From positions 124,001-188,000 of the forward strand of contig JAAZZG010000003.1 in the NCBI GenBank assembly GCA_014237715.1: DNA of 64,000 nucleotides. The letters run 5' to 3'. The position numbers and the translations under genes are program-made. Of this stretch, positions 8,028 to 16,139 are shown in pieces (position 1 is the stretch's first letter; each line of letters opens with the position of its first letter). Source of the stretch: Acidimicrobiales bacterium (GTDB lineage Bacteria > Actinomycetota > Acidimicrobiia > Acidimicrobiales > MedAcidi-G1). The notes below the pieces were generated by a model. It was not told where the DNA came from. It saw only the letters and a list, made by a program, of their open reading frames with translations, and searched no databases.

Positions 8028-9238
8028 TGGTGGGTCTCCCGTTCGCCAGCGTTGCCGCCGCGCTCGCTGTCGACGAGGTCACGGATGCCCTCGACGCATC
8101 GACGCATGTTGGCTGTCTGGCTCAGTTGTCGGTTGGTGATGATCTTTTGTTCCTTGTCGGGCATGGTGTCGATGAGCGACGTGAGGCCCGACGGGCCAGG
8201 TCCCAGCACCATGTCGAACCGCAAACGCGTGGCGCCGGCCAGGGGTATGAGCTCGAACCGCCACTGGGCGGCCGGCTGGTCGGGGTCGACCGAGTTCCAA
8301 GCGAACACCCGCTCATGCTCGTAGCCGACGATATGACAGGTGACCTCCCAGTCGCCCATGCGTTCGTTCCGGTTACGGCCCAGAAAGGTGGCGCCGACAG
8401 CGGGTTCCGCGGAGATCCACTCGGCACCCTGGAACTCGTCGCTGAATCGGGCCGGGAGCTCGATGTCACTGATGTACGGCCACACCGCCGAGGGGGGCGC
8501 ATCGATATCCACCTCGACTGTGACGCCGGCACCGTCGGCATGTATCGGGGCCTCGCCGGTGGGTCGCTCGATGGTGTGGCCCCAGTGGTCGAACCACGTG
8601 ATGTCGTTCGCAGGTCGGCGCTCGGCCGGTGAGAAGTCGTCGCCGATGGTCCACGCCACGGGAAGCAGCACGATCTGGCTGACGCCGTCGGGAATGCCCA
8701 GTAGTTCGGCCACCCGGTCGGCCGCGCCGAGGTGAATGGTCGTCCACGCGCTGCCAAGGCCCCGTGACCGCAGCGCGAGGCAGAAGGTCCATGCGGCTTG
8801 GACGACCGAGTCGAACAGTCCCGGGCGTCCGCTCCCGTCGTGTTCGCCGTGGATGGTGACCAGCACGATGGCTGGTACGTGTTCGAGGTTGCGGGCCAGA
8901 TGGTCGGCCGATCGGAGGGCCTTCTCGTTGTGGTGACCGGTTCCCTCGACCTGTTGGTAGGCGTCACTGATCCAGTTTCCACCGGCTTCCCGATACAACT
9001 CGGCCAGCGCCGCCTTCGTGTCGGAGTCCCGAATGACCAGCCACCGTCGACTCGACTGGTTCCCGCCGGTCGGTGCCTGCTCGGCCAGGTCAATGCAGTC
9101 CAGGATCACCTGGGGCGGGACGGGCTGCTCGAGATTCAGACGCCGCCGCACCGCCCGGGTGGTGGAAAGCAGGCGGTCGGTTTCGCCTATGTCGAAAGGT
9201 GTGTTGAACGGGGCGTCAGCCGGATGATCGGGGGGCAT
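8024..9238 (-). CDS. nitroreductase-SRPBCC fusion protein
   Basis: 404 residues with two domains. Residues about 20-225 are a nitroreductase (STTRAVRRRLNLEQPV, AEQAPTGGNQSSRRWLVI, RGLGSAWTTIHLGAADRVAELLG, PVAWTIGDDF), close in sequence to the gene immediately downstream. From about residue 245 an SRPBCC domain begins (VTVEVDIDAPPSAVWPYISD, GATFLGRNRNERMGDWEVTC, FELIPLAGATRLRFDMVLG), ending with a helix. No stop or frameshift separates the halves, and the linker is short. Fusion of a flavin reductase fold to a ligand-binding helix-grip domain suggests the second domain delivers or sequesters a hydrophobic substrate. That role is inferred, and I know of no characterised example. Confidence 0.85.
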   Translation of the reverse strand: MPPDHPADAPFNTPFDIGETDRLLSTTRAVRRRLNLEQPVPPQVILDCIDLAEQAPTGGNQSSRRWLVIRDSDTKAALAELYREAGGNWISDAYQQVEGTGHHNEKALRSADHLARNLEHVPAIVLVTIHGEHDGSGRPGLFDSVVQAAWTFCLALRSRGLGSAWTTIHLGAADRVAELLGIPDGVSQIVLLPVAWTIGDDFSPAERRPANDITWFDHWGHTIERPTGEAPIHADGAGVTVEVDIDAPPSAVWPYISDIELPARFSDEFQGAEWISAEPAVGATFLGRNRNERMGDWEVTCHIVGYEHERVFAWNSVDPDQPAAQWRFELIPLAGATRLRFDMVLGPGPSGLTSLIDTMPDKEQKIITNRQLSQTANMRRCVEGIRDLVDSERGGNAGERETHQ

Positions 9239-9255
9239 ACCCCGGAACTATTGCC

Positions 9256-9837
9256 CTAGAACCCCTCGAAGCCGTCACCGAGCCACGCCGGTGCCCGATC
9301 CAGGAGGTACTCGCTGATTGCCCGGGACCGCTCGAGGGCGTCGCACAGCCAGTCGGCTTCACCACCGCGCATGAGGGCGGCCAACGGCGTCTCCAGTCGG
9401 GCCGTCACGCCGAGGGATCGTTGAGGGGCGTCAGTCACAGCTTCAAAGGAGTCGACGGCCGACACCTGGGTCGGCAGATCGGGCCCCCCCAGACCAGCCA
9501 ACTCGGTAGCCAGCACGAGGAGGTCGGGGCCGTGGTCCAGCGGCGGCAGTGCCCAACTGAACACCAGGTTGATGATCAGGTCATCACTGGGGTCCTGATC
9601 CTCGGGGATGGACATGACCTCGTCTTCGAAGGCCAGCAGTGTCCGAACCTCGATGTCCAGCGAAAGGCGAAGATCGAGAGGTCCGCCGCACGCTGCCTCG
9701 GGATGCAGGTCGACCTCGAAGGCCTGGTGCATGGAGTAGGTCTCGACGAAGTGGCGCTCGTCGTGGACGTGAAATCCGTGGTCGGCCGCGTGGTCCTTGA
9801 GATCGGCGACGAAGCCTGCGATATCGACGACGGCCAC
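9256..9837 (-). CDS. conserved protein of unknown function
   Basis: 193 residues from a GTG at 9837, which has a good ribosome-binding site (GGAGAGG, 7 nt upstream). The open frame continues upstream to 10164, but that extension runs antisense to the start of the next gene and is arginine- and proline-rich, so I exclude it. The protein is soluble, acidic and without a signal peptide. Its N-terminus (IAGFVADLKDHAADHGFHVH) and the central acidic stretch show no motif I recognise. It lies 17 nt upstream of the nitroreductase fusion in transcription order, so it may be the first gene of that minus-strand operon. Confidence 0.7.
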   Translation of the reverse strand: MAVVDIAGFVADLKDHAADHGFHVHDERHFVETYSMHQAFEVDLHPEAACGGPLDLRLSLDIEVRTLLAFEDEVMSIPEDQDPSDDLIINLVFSWALPPLDHGPDLLVLATELAGLGGPDLPTQVSAVDSFEAVTDAPQRSLGVTARLETPLAALMRGGEADWLCDALERSRAISEYLLDRAPAWLGDGFEGF

Positions 9838-9969
9838 GTGGTTCCTCTCCGCTGTCCGGGTCTCGGGTCTTTGAATCTTGGGGCCTGTCCCACGGGTCTG
9901 TGGGGGGGTGTCGGGACAGCGTAGGGCCACCCCGACATGCGAGCCACGGGGGTTTGGCAGACTGGCCCG

Positions 9970-10770
9970 GTGAGCGACTCGTCGGACGAACCAACGGATG
10001 CCGGGGTAGAGGCGGTAGCTGTCGACCCGACGATGGTCCTGAGCGCCCTCCATGACTCGGTCGACGTCGTGGTCGCCGCGCTTGCCGAACACGAGGATTG
10101 GGGGCCGTCGGGTCGACGCGTCGGCCAGTACGCCAGCGACCTGGTGGCCGACCAGGCGGTCCATGACCTGCTGGATCCCCGGGGTTACGGGGTGCTGAGC
10201 GAGGAGTCGGGCCTACGGGAGCCTGATCTGGAGGGCATGCCGGTGGTGGTCGTGGACCCGTTGGATGGTTCCACCAACGCCTCACGGGGGTTGCCCTGGT
10301 TCGCCACCAGCCTCTGTGCGGTCGATGGAAACGGACCATTAGCCGCGGTCGTGGTCGACCTGATCTCGGGTACCCGGTACGACGCGGTGCGGGGGTGGGG
10401 AGCCAGACGCGACGGCGAGTCGATCCGGCGGACCGACGCCCCGGCGCTGAGCGAAGCGATTGTCGGGCTGTCGGGTCTTCCACCCCGCGACCTCGGCTGG
10501 GGTCAGTTCCGGGCCATGGGCGCCGCGGCGCTCGATTTGTGCGCGGTGGCTGACGGGCGTCTCGATGGTTACGTGGACTGCTCGGTCGACGCCCACGGCG
10601 TGTGGGACTACCTGGGCGCTCTGCTGGTCTGCGCGGAGGCGGGCGTGGCGGTGGTCGACGCCCATGGCCGGGACCTGTGTGTGCTGGATCCCGATGCCCG
10701 ACGGACCCCGGTGGCCGGCGCCGGTCCGGTTCTCTCCGAGGCCCTCCTGGAGGCCCGCCGCTCCTTCTGA
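9970..10770 (+). CDS. inositol monophosphatase family protein
   Basis: 266 residues from the GTG at 9970 (an in-frame ATG lies at 9937). It belongs to the Mg-dependent, Li-sensitive sugar-phosphatase family: LSEESG supplies a metal-binding glutamate, DPLDGST is the second metal site, and the C-terminal part has GAAALDLCAVADGRLDGYVD followed by AHGVWDYLGALLVCAEAG with the catalytic-site aspartate of the WDxxA region. Likely substrates are inositol phosphate, fructose-1,6-bisphosphate, histidinol phosphate or PAP. These cannot be told apart here. A second member is encoded at 47545-48336. The gene runs divergently from 9256-9837, so the spacer of about 130 bp holds both promoters. Confidence 0.88.
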   Translation: MSDSSDEPTDAGVEAVAVDPTMVLSALHDSVDVVVAALAEHEDWGPSGRRVGQYASDLVADQAVHDLLDPRGYGVLSEESGLREPDLEGMPVVVVDPLDGSTNASRGLPWFATSLCAVDGNGPLAAVVVDLISGTRYDAVRGWGARRDGESIRRTDAPALSEAIVGLSGLPPRDLGWGQFRAMGAAALDLCAVADGRLDGYVDCSVDAHGVWDYLGALLVCAEAGVAVVDAHGRDLCVLDPDARRTPVAGAGPVLSEALLEARRSF

Positions 10771-10848
10771 CCGAACCCGTTGCCCCCACCGAGTCACGAG
10801 TGGCCATCGGGGCGAGGGCTGCCCCATGCTGCGTTGATCACGAAGCGG

Positions 10849-12198
10849 ATGGTGATCAGGTTCGGGCTTGCAGCAGGGTTGCTGCTCGTTCTCCCCGCAT
10901 GTGGCAGCGACGGGTCCACTTCGGAACCGGTTGCGACTGCGACGGCACCCCCGTCGCTGCCAACGACGGTGCCTCCACCCACGACGACCGTGGCCCCGCC
11001 CACCACAGTGGAGGCAACCACCACGACCGTCGCACCAGATGCCTCCACGACGACCAGTTCGTCCACGACAGTGACGACGACGGTGCCTCCGGCCACGACC
11101 AGTGCACCGGCTACCACGACGTTGGTGGTCGAGGAGGAGACGAAAGAAGTCGACCTGGATCGTTACGACTTCACCGCCGTGACGCCCATCATCGAGGACT
11201 ACCTGACCGAAACGGGATTGAACGGCGCCGGCCTGATCGTGGTCGAGCGCGCTGACGGTGTCGTCTTCCACGACCACTGGGGGGAATTTGGGCCAGACCG
11301 GATCTCACTGATCGCTTCATCATCCAAGATGGTCGTGGCCGGTGTTCTGATGCGCCTCCATGATGAGGGTCTGCTTGATATCGACGCCCCGGTATCCGAC
11401 GTCGTGGCGTGGGGCTCCGGGAATCCCGACATCACGCCTGCACATCTCATATCCAACAGCTCCGGTCTCGTAGGCCTGCTTCCTAACCCGGCCTACGGGC
11501 CGTATCTCTGCCAGTTCTTCCCGGTGGGAAGCCTGCAGGACTGTGCAGAGAACATCTTCAACACGACCGACGACGATGCTGACATTGTTGCCCCGGACAC
11601 CGAGTTCCGATACGGAGGCGGTCAGTGGCAGGTCGCGGGAGCGGTCGCCGAGGTGGCCTCCGGCCGATCTTGGGCGGAGCTGATCGACGAGACCTACGTG
11701 CAGCCCTGCGGCCTGGACGTACTGGCCTTCAATAACCCCTTCACCCAGTTCGACGCGGCGCCCTTCACCTACCCGGCGGCCTTCAACGGCGATCCGTCGA
11801 CCCTCGTGGAGACCGACAACCCGAATCTGGAGGGAGGGGCCTACACCACGACCAGCGCCTATGGCGCCCTGCTCCTCATGCACCTACGCGACGGAATGTG
11901 TGGCGACCACCGCGTCCTGTCCACGGAATCGCTCACCCGAATGCACGATGACCGGATCCGGGAGGCCTACGACGGCGAGGCGTGGGGTACGAACATGGGC
12001 TACGGCATGGGTTGGTGGATCGACCATGGGGTCGGACGGATCACCGACGGTGGGGCGTTCGGTACCCAACCGTGGTTGGACCTGGAGGACGGGTATGGCG
12101 CCTACCTGGTGGTTGAGGCCACCTCGACACATGGGGGAGAACTGTCGGACAGACTCCACAGCGTCGTCGAGGAAGCCGTGCTCGCCGCCAAGGGCTGA
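10849..12198 (+). CDS. secreted serine hydrolase lipoprotein (beta-lactamase/class C family)
   Basis: 449 residues from the ATG at 10849; a TTG at 10834 would add charged residues to the signal. The N-terminus is a lipoprotein signal with lipobox LPAC (Cys18). About 70 residues of Thr/Pro/Ala-rich linker follow, then the penicillin-recognising fold. The SxxK catalytic motif is SSSK at about residue 157 (IASSSKMVVAGVLMRL). The tyrosine motif reads YGG in FRYGGGQWQVAG instead of the canonical YxN. DGGAFGTQPW near the C-terminus corresponds to the K/HxG box. Such proteins act as D-aminopeptidases, esterases or DD-peptidases. The YGG change argues against classical beta-lactamase activity. The linker would let the domain cross a thick envelope. 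Confidence 0.85.
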   Translation: MVIRFGLAAGLLLVLPACGSDGSTSEPVATATAPPSLPTTVPPPTTTVAPPTTVEATTTTVAPDASTTTSSSTTVTTTVPPATTSAPATTTLVVEEETKEVDLDRYDFTAVTPIIEDYLTETGLNGAGLIVVERADGVVFHDHWGEFGPDRISLIASSSKMVVAGVLMRLHDEGLLDIDAPVSDVVAWGSGNPDITPAHLISNSSGLVGLLPNPAYGPYLCQFFPVGSLQDCAENIFNTTDDDADIVAPDTEFRYGGGQWQVAGAVAEVASGRSWAELIDETYVQPCGLDVLAFNNPFTQFDAAPFTYPAAFNGDPSTLVETDNPNLEGGAYTTTSAYGALLLMHLRDGMCGDHRVLSTESLTRMHDDRIREAYDGEAWGTNMGYGMGWWIDHGVGRITDGGAFGTQPWLDLEDGYGAYLVVEATSTHGGELSDRLHSVVEEAVLAAKG

Positions 12199-12291
12199 CC
12201 CGGTGACCGCTGTGGTCCGGATTCGGATTGGTTCACAGCCCGGCCGTCAGGGTCGGTGCTACGTTCCGCGCCACAAGAGGGGAGTGGCTCC

Positions 12292-13491
12292 GTGTCAGTG
12301 ACCGACCAATCGATTTTTTCGCCGGAGCGCTACGTCGGCACTCGCGCTCCGATCGAGGAGGCCGTGCCGCTGCCGCCCGAGGTCTACTTCTCTGAGGAGT
12401 GGTACGACCGCGAGGTCGAGACGATCTTTCGAAGGGAGTGGCTGGTGGCCACCCGTGAGGAGGAGATACCGAACCCCGGCGACTACGTACGGCTCGACAT
12501 CGTCGATGAGCCGCTGGTCATCCTCCGCGATGATGATGGTGTGATCCGGGCCCTGTCGGCGTCCTGTCGACACCGTGGCTCCGAGCTCATGACCGGCAGT
12601 GGGAACTGCCGCCGGATTACCTGCCCGTACCACGCCTGGTCCTATGCGCTGGACGGCGAGTTGATCGCCACCCCGGCGATGCATGAGGCTGACGACTTCG
12701 ACAAGGCCGACCATCCACTACCCAGCGTCCGTGCCGAGACGTGGGGCGGCTTCGTCTTCATCAACTTCGATCCGGAGGCCAAACCGCTACTCGAGTCGCT
12801 CGGCGGCCTGGTCGAGCGCATGGCCCCCTACCGCATGGAGGAGATGAAGGTCACGAGAAAGTGGGAGAACCGCTTTAATGCCAACTGGAAGATCTGGGTG
12901 GAGAACTCCCGGGAGGGGTACCACGTCCAGACCGTGCACCGTGAGTCGCTTGACACCTTCTACCCGGGCGCCAGGCGAAGCGAGTTCTACCCGGACGGTG
13001 AACCAATGGTGTACGCCATCAACAGCACGGCCAACGAGAACGGCCTCTACGTGCCCAGGGAACCAACACTTCCTTTCGTCGCCGGGCTGTCGGACTTCGA
13101 CAATGAGAACACCCACTTCATCATCCACTACCCGCATCTTCTGCTGAACTCGCCTCCGGACCGGTTCTCGTTCCACCAGTACTTCCCCGAGGGTCCTGAG
13201 TGGACGCGGATCACCACCTGGTGCTGCTTTCCGCAGTCCACCATCGACCTCCCCGAGTTCGAGGCCGAGGCCGAAGAGAAGTACTACACGTCGATGGACC
13301 TGTTCCTGGCCGAGGACAAGGGGATTTGTGAGGTGGTCCACCGGGGCATCCGAGGCAGGTTGGCCGGATTGTCGCGGTACTCGCCGGCCGAGGAGCAGAC
13401 CGTGCACGAGTTCTCGAACTACGTGTTGGACCACGTGCTCGGGCCGGAAGAACCCACCCCCGATGGTCGGGCGCCCGACGCCTACTGCTGA
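12292..13491 (+). CDS. Rieske [2Fe-2S] aromatic ring-hydroxylating oxygenase, alpha subunit
   Basis: 399 residues from the GTG at 12292, which is 7 nt after GAGGGGAG. The Rieske cluster ligands are CRHRG and, 17 residues on, CPYHAW. The mononuclear iron facial triad is in NWKIWVENSREGYHVQTVH (two histidines) with the aspartate in EDKGICEVVHRGI. The overall length and the interdomain aspartate context fit the terminal-oxygenase family that includes betaine-, carnitine- and stachydrine-type demethylases as well as ring dioxygenases. No ferredoxin reductase gene adjoins it, so the electron donor is elsewhere. The RidA and phosphotriesterase-like genes follow immediately, suggesting a small catabolic operon for an amine- or ester-containing compound. 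Confidence 0.92.
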   Translation: MSVTDQSIFSPERYVGTRAPIEEAVPLPPEVYFSEEWYDREVETIFRREWLVATREEEIPNPGDYVRLDIVDEPLVILRDDDGVIRALSASCRHRGSELMTGSGNCRRITCPYHAWSYALDGELIATPAMHEADDFDKADHPLPSVRAETWGGFVFINFDPEAKPLLESLGGLVERMAPYRMEEMKVTRKWENRFNANWKIWVENSREGYHVQTVHRESLDTFYPGARRSEFYPDGEPMVYAINSTANENGLYVPREPTLPFVAGLSDFDNENTHFIIHYPHLLLNSPPDRFSFHQYFPEGPEWTRITTWCCFPQSTIDLPEFEAEAEEKYYTSMDLFLAEDKGICEVVHRGIRGRLAGLSRYSPAEEQTVHEFSNYVLDHVLGPEEPTPDGRAPDAYC

Positions 13492-13502
13492 AGGAAGTTG
13501 CT

Positions 13503-13895
13503 GTGACCACCAACGAACGCATATCGATTCCCAACGTCGCCGAACCGGCCGACCCTCGGGCTGCATCCCAGTGCATCCGCCGTGGCGACCTGTTGTTCAT
13601 ATCCGGCCAGATCGCCCTCGACCACGGGGAACTAGTCGGGCCCAATGATCCGCTCGAGCAGTGTCGGCAGTGTCTTCGCCATATCGAGAGCTACGTGACC
13701 GCGGCCGGTGGGACGCTCGACGACGTGGTGTCGCTCGACATCTTCCTGACTGACATTCGGTATCGGCCGGCTGCCGGCCAGGCCCGTGCGGAGTTCTTCA
13801 ACGACCCTGGGCCGAGTGGCACCGTTGTGGGTGGGGTCGCCCTGGCCTTCGAAGGGCTCCTCGTGGAGATGAGTGCACGGGCGGTGCTGTCCTGA
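13503..13895 (+). CDS. RidA/YjgF family protein
   Basis: 130 residues, GTG start, 11 nt after the oxygenase gene with AAGGAAG as ribosome-binding site. RidA proteins are trimeric and hydrolyse reactive enamine/imine intermediates. Seen: IRRGDLLFISGQIALD, QCRQCLRHIESYVTAAGGTLDDVV, the DIRYRPA segment, and EMSARAVL at the C-terminus. The usual active-site arginine in the segment before VE.E is not obvious (VALAFEGLLVEMSA), so it may be a divergent subgroup without the classical imine deaminase residue. Position in the operon suggests it handles a product of the oxygenase. Confidence 0.88.
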   Translation: MTTNERISIPNVAEPADPRAASQCIRRGDLLFISGQIALDHGELVGPNDPLEQCRQCLRHIESYVTAAGGTLDDVVSLDIFLTDIRYRPAAGQARAEFFNDPGPSGTVVGGVALAFEGLLVEMSARAVLS

Positions 13896-13933
13896 TTACG
13901 GGGGAACCAGCCGGTCCCGGACAGGCGCAGACC

Positions 13934-14962
13934 GTGCTGGGGCCGGTCGACGCCACGGACCTCGGCATCACGCTGGCTCACGACCATCTCGTGTTCGACG
14001 GCACGTTCATGTACGTGGATCCCCCCGATGGTGCGGACCGGCATCTCGCCGACGAGGAGATCACCCTCGACAATCGGGGCTGGGTGGCCTACCACTGGAC
14101 GTCGAACCACCACAACGTGTCCTTGGATTCCGAGGCCGTGGCGATCGCTGAACTAGGTCGCTTCCTGACGGCAGGAGGTCGGACCATTGTTGATCCCACG
14201 AACCTGGGGCTGGGCCGAGACCCGGAACCCGTCGTCCGCATCGCCGAGGCGACCGGTGCCCAGATCATCCTCGGGGCCGGCTATTACCTGAGCGGTACGC
14301 ATCCCGACGACATGGGCGACCGGTCGGTGGACGACCTGACTCTCGAGATCGTGTCCGACATCCGGGAGGGAATCGACGGCACCGGGGTGAGGGCAGGGGT
14401 GATCGGCGAGATCGGCTGCACCTACCCGTGGCTACCCAACGAAAAGAAGAGCCTTCGGGCAGCGGTGGCCGCCCAGGTCGAGACCGGGGCGCCTCTCATG
14501 GTCCATCCCGGCCGTGATCCGATGTCGCCTGTCGAGATTGCCGAGATCGTGGATTCCGAGGGCGGCGACCTGAGCCGCACGACCATCTGTCACATCGACC
14601 GCACCTGTACCGACCGGTCGTGGCTGGCCGACATGGCGGCAACCGGTTGCTACCTGGAGTACGACCTTTTCGGCAACGAGAGTTCGTGGTATCCGCCCAA
14701 CCCGGCGGTCGACATGCCGTCGGATGCCGAGCGGATGGATGTCATCCTTTGGCACTTCGAACACGGGCTCGAGGGCCAGGTGCTCCTTTCGCACGACATC
14801 GCCACCAAGCATCGACTGCACGCCTACGGAGGCTTGGGATACGACCATCTGGTTACCAACGTGGTCCCACGACTACGTCGTCGGGGCCTGTCGGAGGCCG
14901 ACGTGCGGACCCTGATTGTCGACAACCCGGCCCGGATCTTCGCTTTCACTACGGGCCAATAA
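13934..14962 (+). CDS. phosphotriesterase-family metal-dependent hydrolase
   Basis: 342 residues. Binuclear-metal amidohydrolase of the phosphotriesterase/lactonase group: HDHL near the N-terminus (HxH), GEIGC, where glutamate takes the place of the carbamylated lysine as bridging ligand, VHPGRD, CHIDRT and SHDIATKHRL (metal aspartate). The glutamate bridge is the variant found in many lactonase-like members. Real substrates are usually lactones or esters, so organophosphate activity should not be assumed. The start is uncertain: homologous proteins have several residues before LGPV, and the frame continues to about 13895, but there is no ATG/GTG/TTG between. An ATT at 13895, overlapping the ridA stop, is possible. 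Confidence 0.88.
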   Translation: MLGPVDATDLGITLAHDHLVFDGTFMYVDPPDGADRHLADEEITLDNRGWVAYHWTSNHHNVSLDSEAVAIAELGRFLTAGGRTIVDPTNLGLGRDPEPVVRIAEATGAQIILGAGYYLSGTHPDDMGDRSVDDLTLEIVSDIREGIDGTGVRAGVIGEIGCTYPWLPNEKKSLRAAVAAQVETGAPLMVHPGRDPMSPVEIAEIVDSEGGDLSRTTICHIDRTCTDRSWLADMAATGCYLEYDLFGNESSWYPPNPAVDMPSDAERMDVILWHFEHGLEGQVLLSHDIATKHRLHAYGGLGYDHLVTNVVPRLRRRGLSEADVRTLIVDNPARIFAFTTGQ

Positions 14963-14993
14963 CTTCGGCCGAGGTCGGTAAGGTCGCCCTCCC

Positions 14994-15070
14994 GGGCGCG
15001 TAGCTCAGTTGGCTAGAGCACCTCCCTTACAAGGAGGGGGTCGGGGGTTCAAGTCCCTCCGCGCCCACCA
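14994..15070 (+). tRNA. tRNA-Val (TAC)
   Basis: A 77-nt cloverleaf with encoded CCA. The acceptor arms GGGCGCG (14994-15000) and CGCGCCC (15060-15066) pair, discriminator A. The anticodon TAC is at 15028-15030 between perfect stems CCTCC and GGAGG. No second copy of the tRNA 3' end was noticed nearby that could mark an attachment site. The 108 nt after it hold no gene. Confidence 0.96.
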
Positions 15071-15178
15071 GGATCGTTGAGATATCAGGACGTTTCGCTG
15101 CGCTGGAAGCCGTGGCCGTCTCCGCACCCGAGATTTAGGGCACCGAGAGGGGCGCGGGGGTTGCCCTGCTGGGCAGCT

Positions 15179-15709
15179 CTACTCGGTTTCCAAGAACCTC
15201 TGGTAGATGGCGAGCATTCGCGAACTAAAGGCCACAAGGACAACCTCTTCGATGCCGTGGCCAGGTTCGCGAAGAGACTCTCTCACGGTGTGGACTGCAA
15301 TCAGGGCAGCCTCCTCAGCCGGGTAGCCGAAGATCCCCGTCGAGATTGCAGGTAATGCCACGGTCCTGGCACCGAGGTCGGCAGTTGCCTGAAGGGAGTT
15401 GCGGTAACAATCCGCGAGCAAGTCAGATTCGCCTCGATCACCGCCATCCCAGTGGGGGCCGATCGTGTGGATCACCCATTTAGCGTTTAAGCGGTGTCCA
15501 GCGGTAACGAAGGCGCCGCCGGTAAACCCGCCATCCGGGTAGCGGGTCCGACATTCCTCGAGCAGGGCGGGTCCGGCGCCCCGGTGGATAGCGCCGTCGA
15601 CTCCGCCGCCGCCCCGAAGACTTTTGTTGGCGGCGTTAACGATCACGTCAACGTTCAAGGCAGTGATGTCGCCCTCCCATGGGCGTATGGAGGTGTCTAG
15701 TTCAGACAT
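15179..15709 (-). CDS. macro domain protein (O-acetyl-ADP-ribose deacetylase-like)
   Basis: 176 residues, a single macro domain of the MacroD type. Seen: WEGDITALNVDVIVNAANKSL with the catalytic-site asparagines, GGGGVDGAIHRGAG, the substrate-loop region, and ALPAISTGIFGYP (diphosphate loop). These residues fit enzymes that remove acetate from O-acetyl-ADP-ribose and ADP-ribose from acidic side chains. It is a lone minus-strand gene next to tRNA-Val, with no ART, sirtuin or toxin gene beside it. Confidence 0.93.
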   Translation of the reverse strand: MSELDTSIRPWEGDITALNVDVIVNAANKSLRGGGGVDGAIHRGAGPALLEECRTRYPDGGFTGGAFVTAGHRLNAKWVIHTIGPHWDGGDRGESDLLADCYRNSLQATADLGARTVALPAISTGIFGYPAEEAALIAVHTVRESLREPGHGIEEVVLVAFSSRMLAIYQRFLETE

Positions 15710-15798
15710 TGGGGAACGGTACCCCTTGATGGCTCACGCGGCCTGAACTGGTTTAGCCGATGGGCCGGGAACCTGGTGGTGGGAGGCATGATGGCCGG

Positions 15799-16101
15799 AT
15801 GGAAGACCGCTATGACGCCGTCGACATCGTGGTCGAACGAAACAAGGGTCTGACCGTGACCTTCGCTGACGAGCACGTCGCTGAGTTCAACCTGATGCAA
15901 CTTCGCCTCGCCTGCCCGTGTGCGACGTGTCGGTCGCTCCGAGATCGCGGGCAGGAAGCCTGGCCTACCCATGGAAACCCGGTCCGGCTACAGATCACGA
16001 CCGCCGACTTGCACGGCGCGTGGGGCCTGAACGTCACCTGGAACGACGGGCACAGCACCGGCATCTACACGTTTGAACAGTTGCGGAGCTGGTCTGAGTG
16101 A
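15799..16101 (+). CDS. DUF971 family protein
   Basis: 100 residues. The DUF971 fold (also the N-terminal domain of gamma-butyrobetaine hydroxylase) is shown by VTFADEHVAEFNLMQLRLACPCATCR and GLNVTWNDGHSTGIYTFEQLRSW. The cysteine pair CPCATC could bind zinc or an Fe-S cluster. In other bacteria the family is linked to Fe-S cluster carriers, but function here is unknown. Other ATGs at 15788 and 15791 are out of frame. Confidence 0.85.
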   Translation: MEDRYDAVDIVVERNKGLTVTFADEHVAEFNLMQLRLACPCATCRSLRDRGQEAWPTHGNPVRLQITTADLHGAWGLNVTWNDGHSTGIYTFEQLRSWSE

Positions 16102-16139
16102 TCATGCAGATCGACTGCGCCTATCCGTGACCTTGTGAC

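Noticed and set aside
9584-10807. A 400-codon minus-strand open frame across the inositol-phosphatase-like gene
   Set aside because: Translation is low-complexity Arg/Pro/Gly, as expected from antisense reading of high-GC DNA, and it lies opposite a gene with clear motifs.
14994-15070. Integration site with direct repeat of the tRNA-Val 3' end
   Set aside because: No second copy was noticed within the window and no integrase gene is present.
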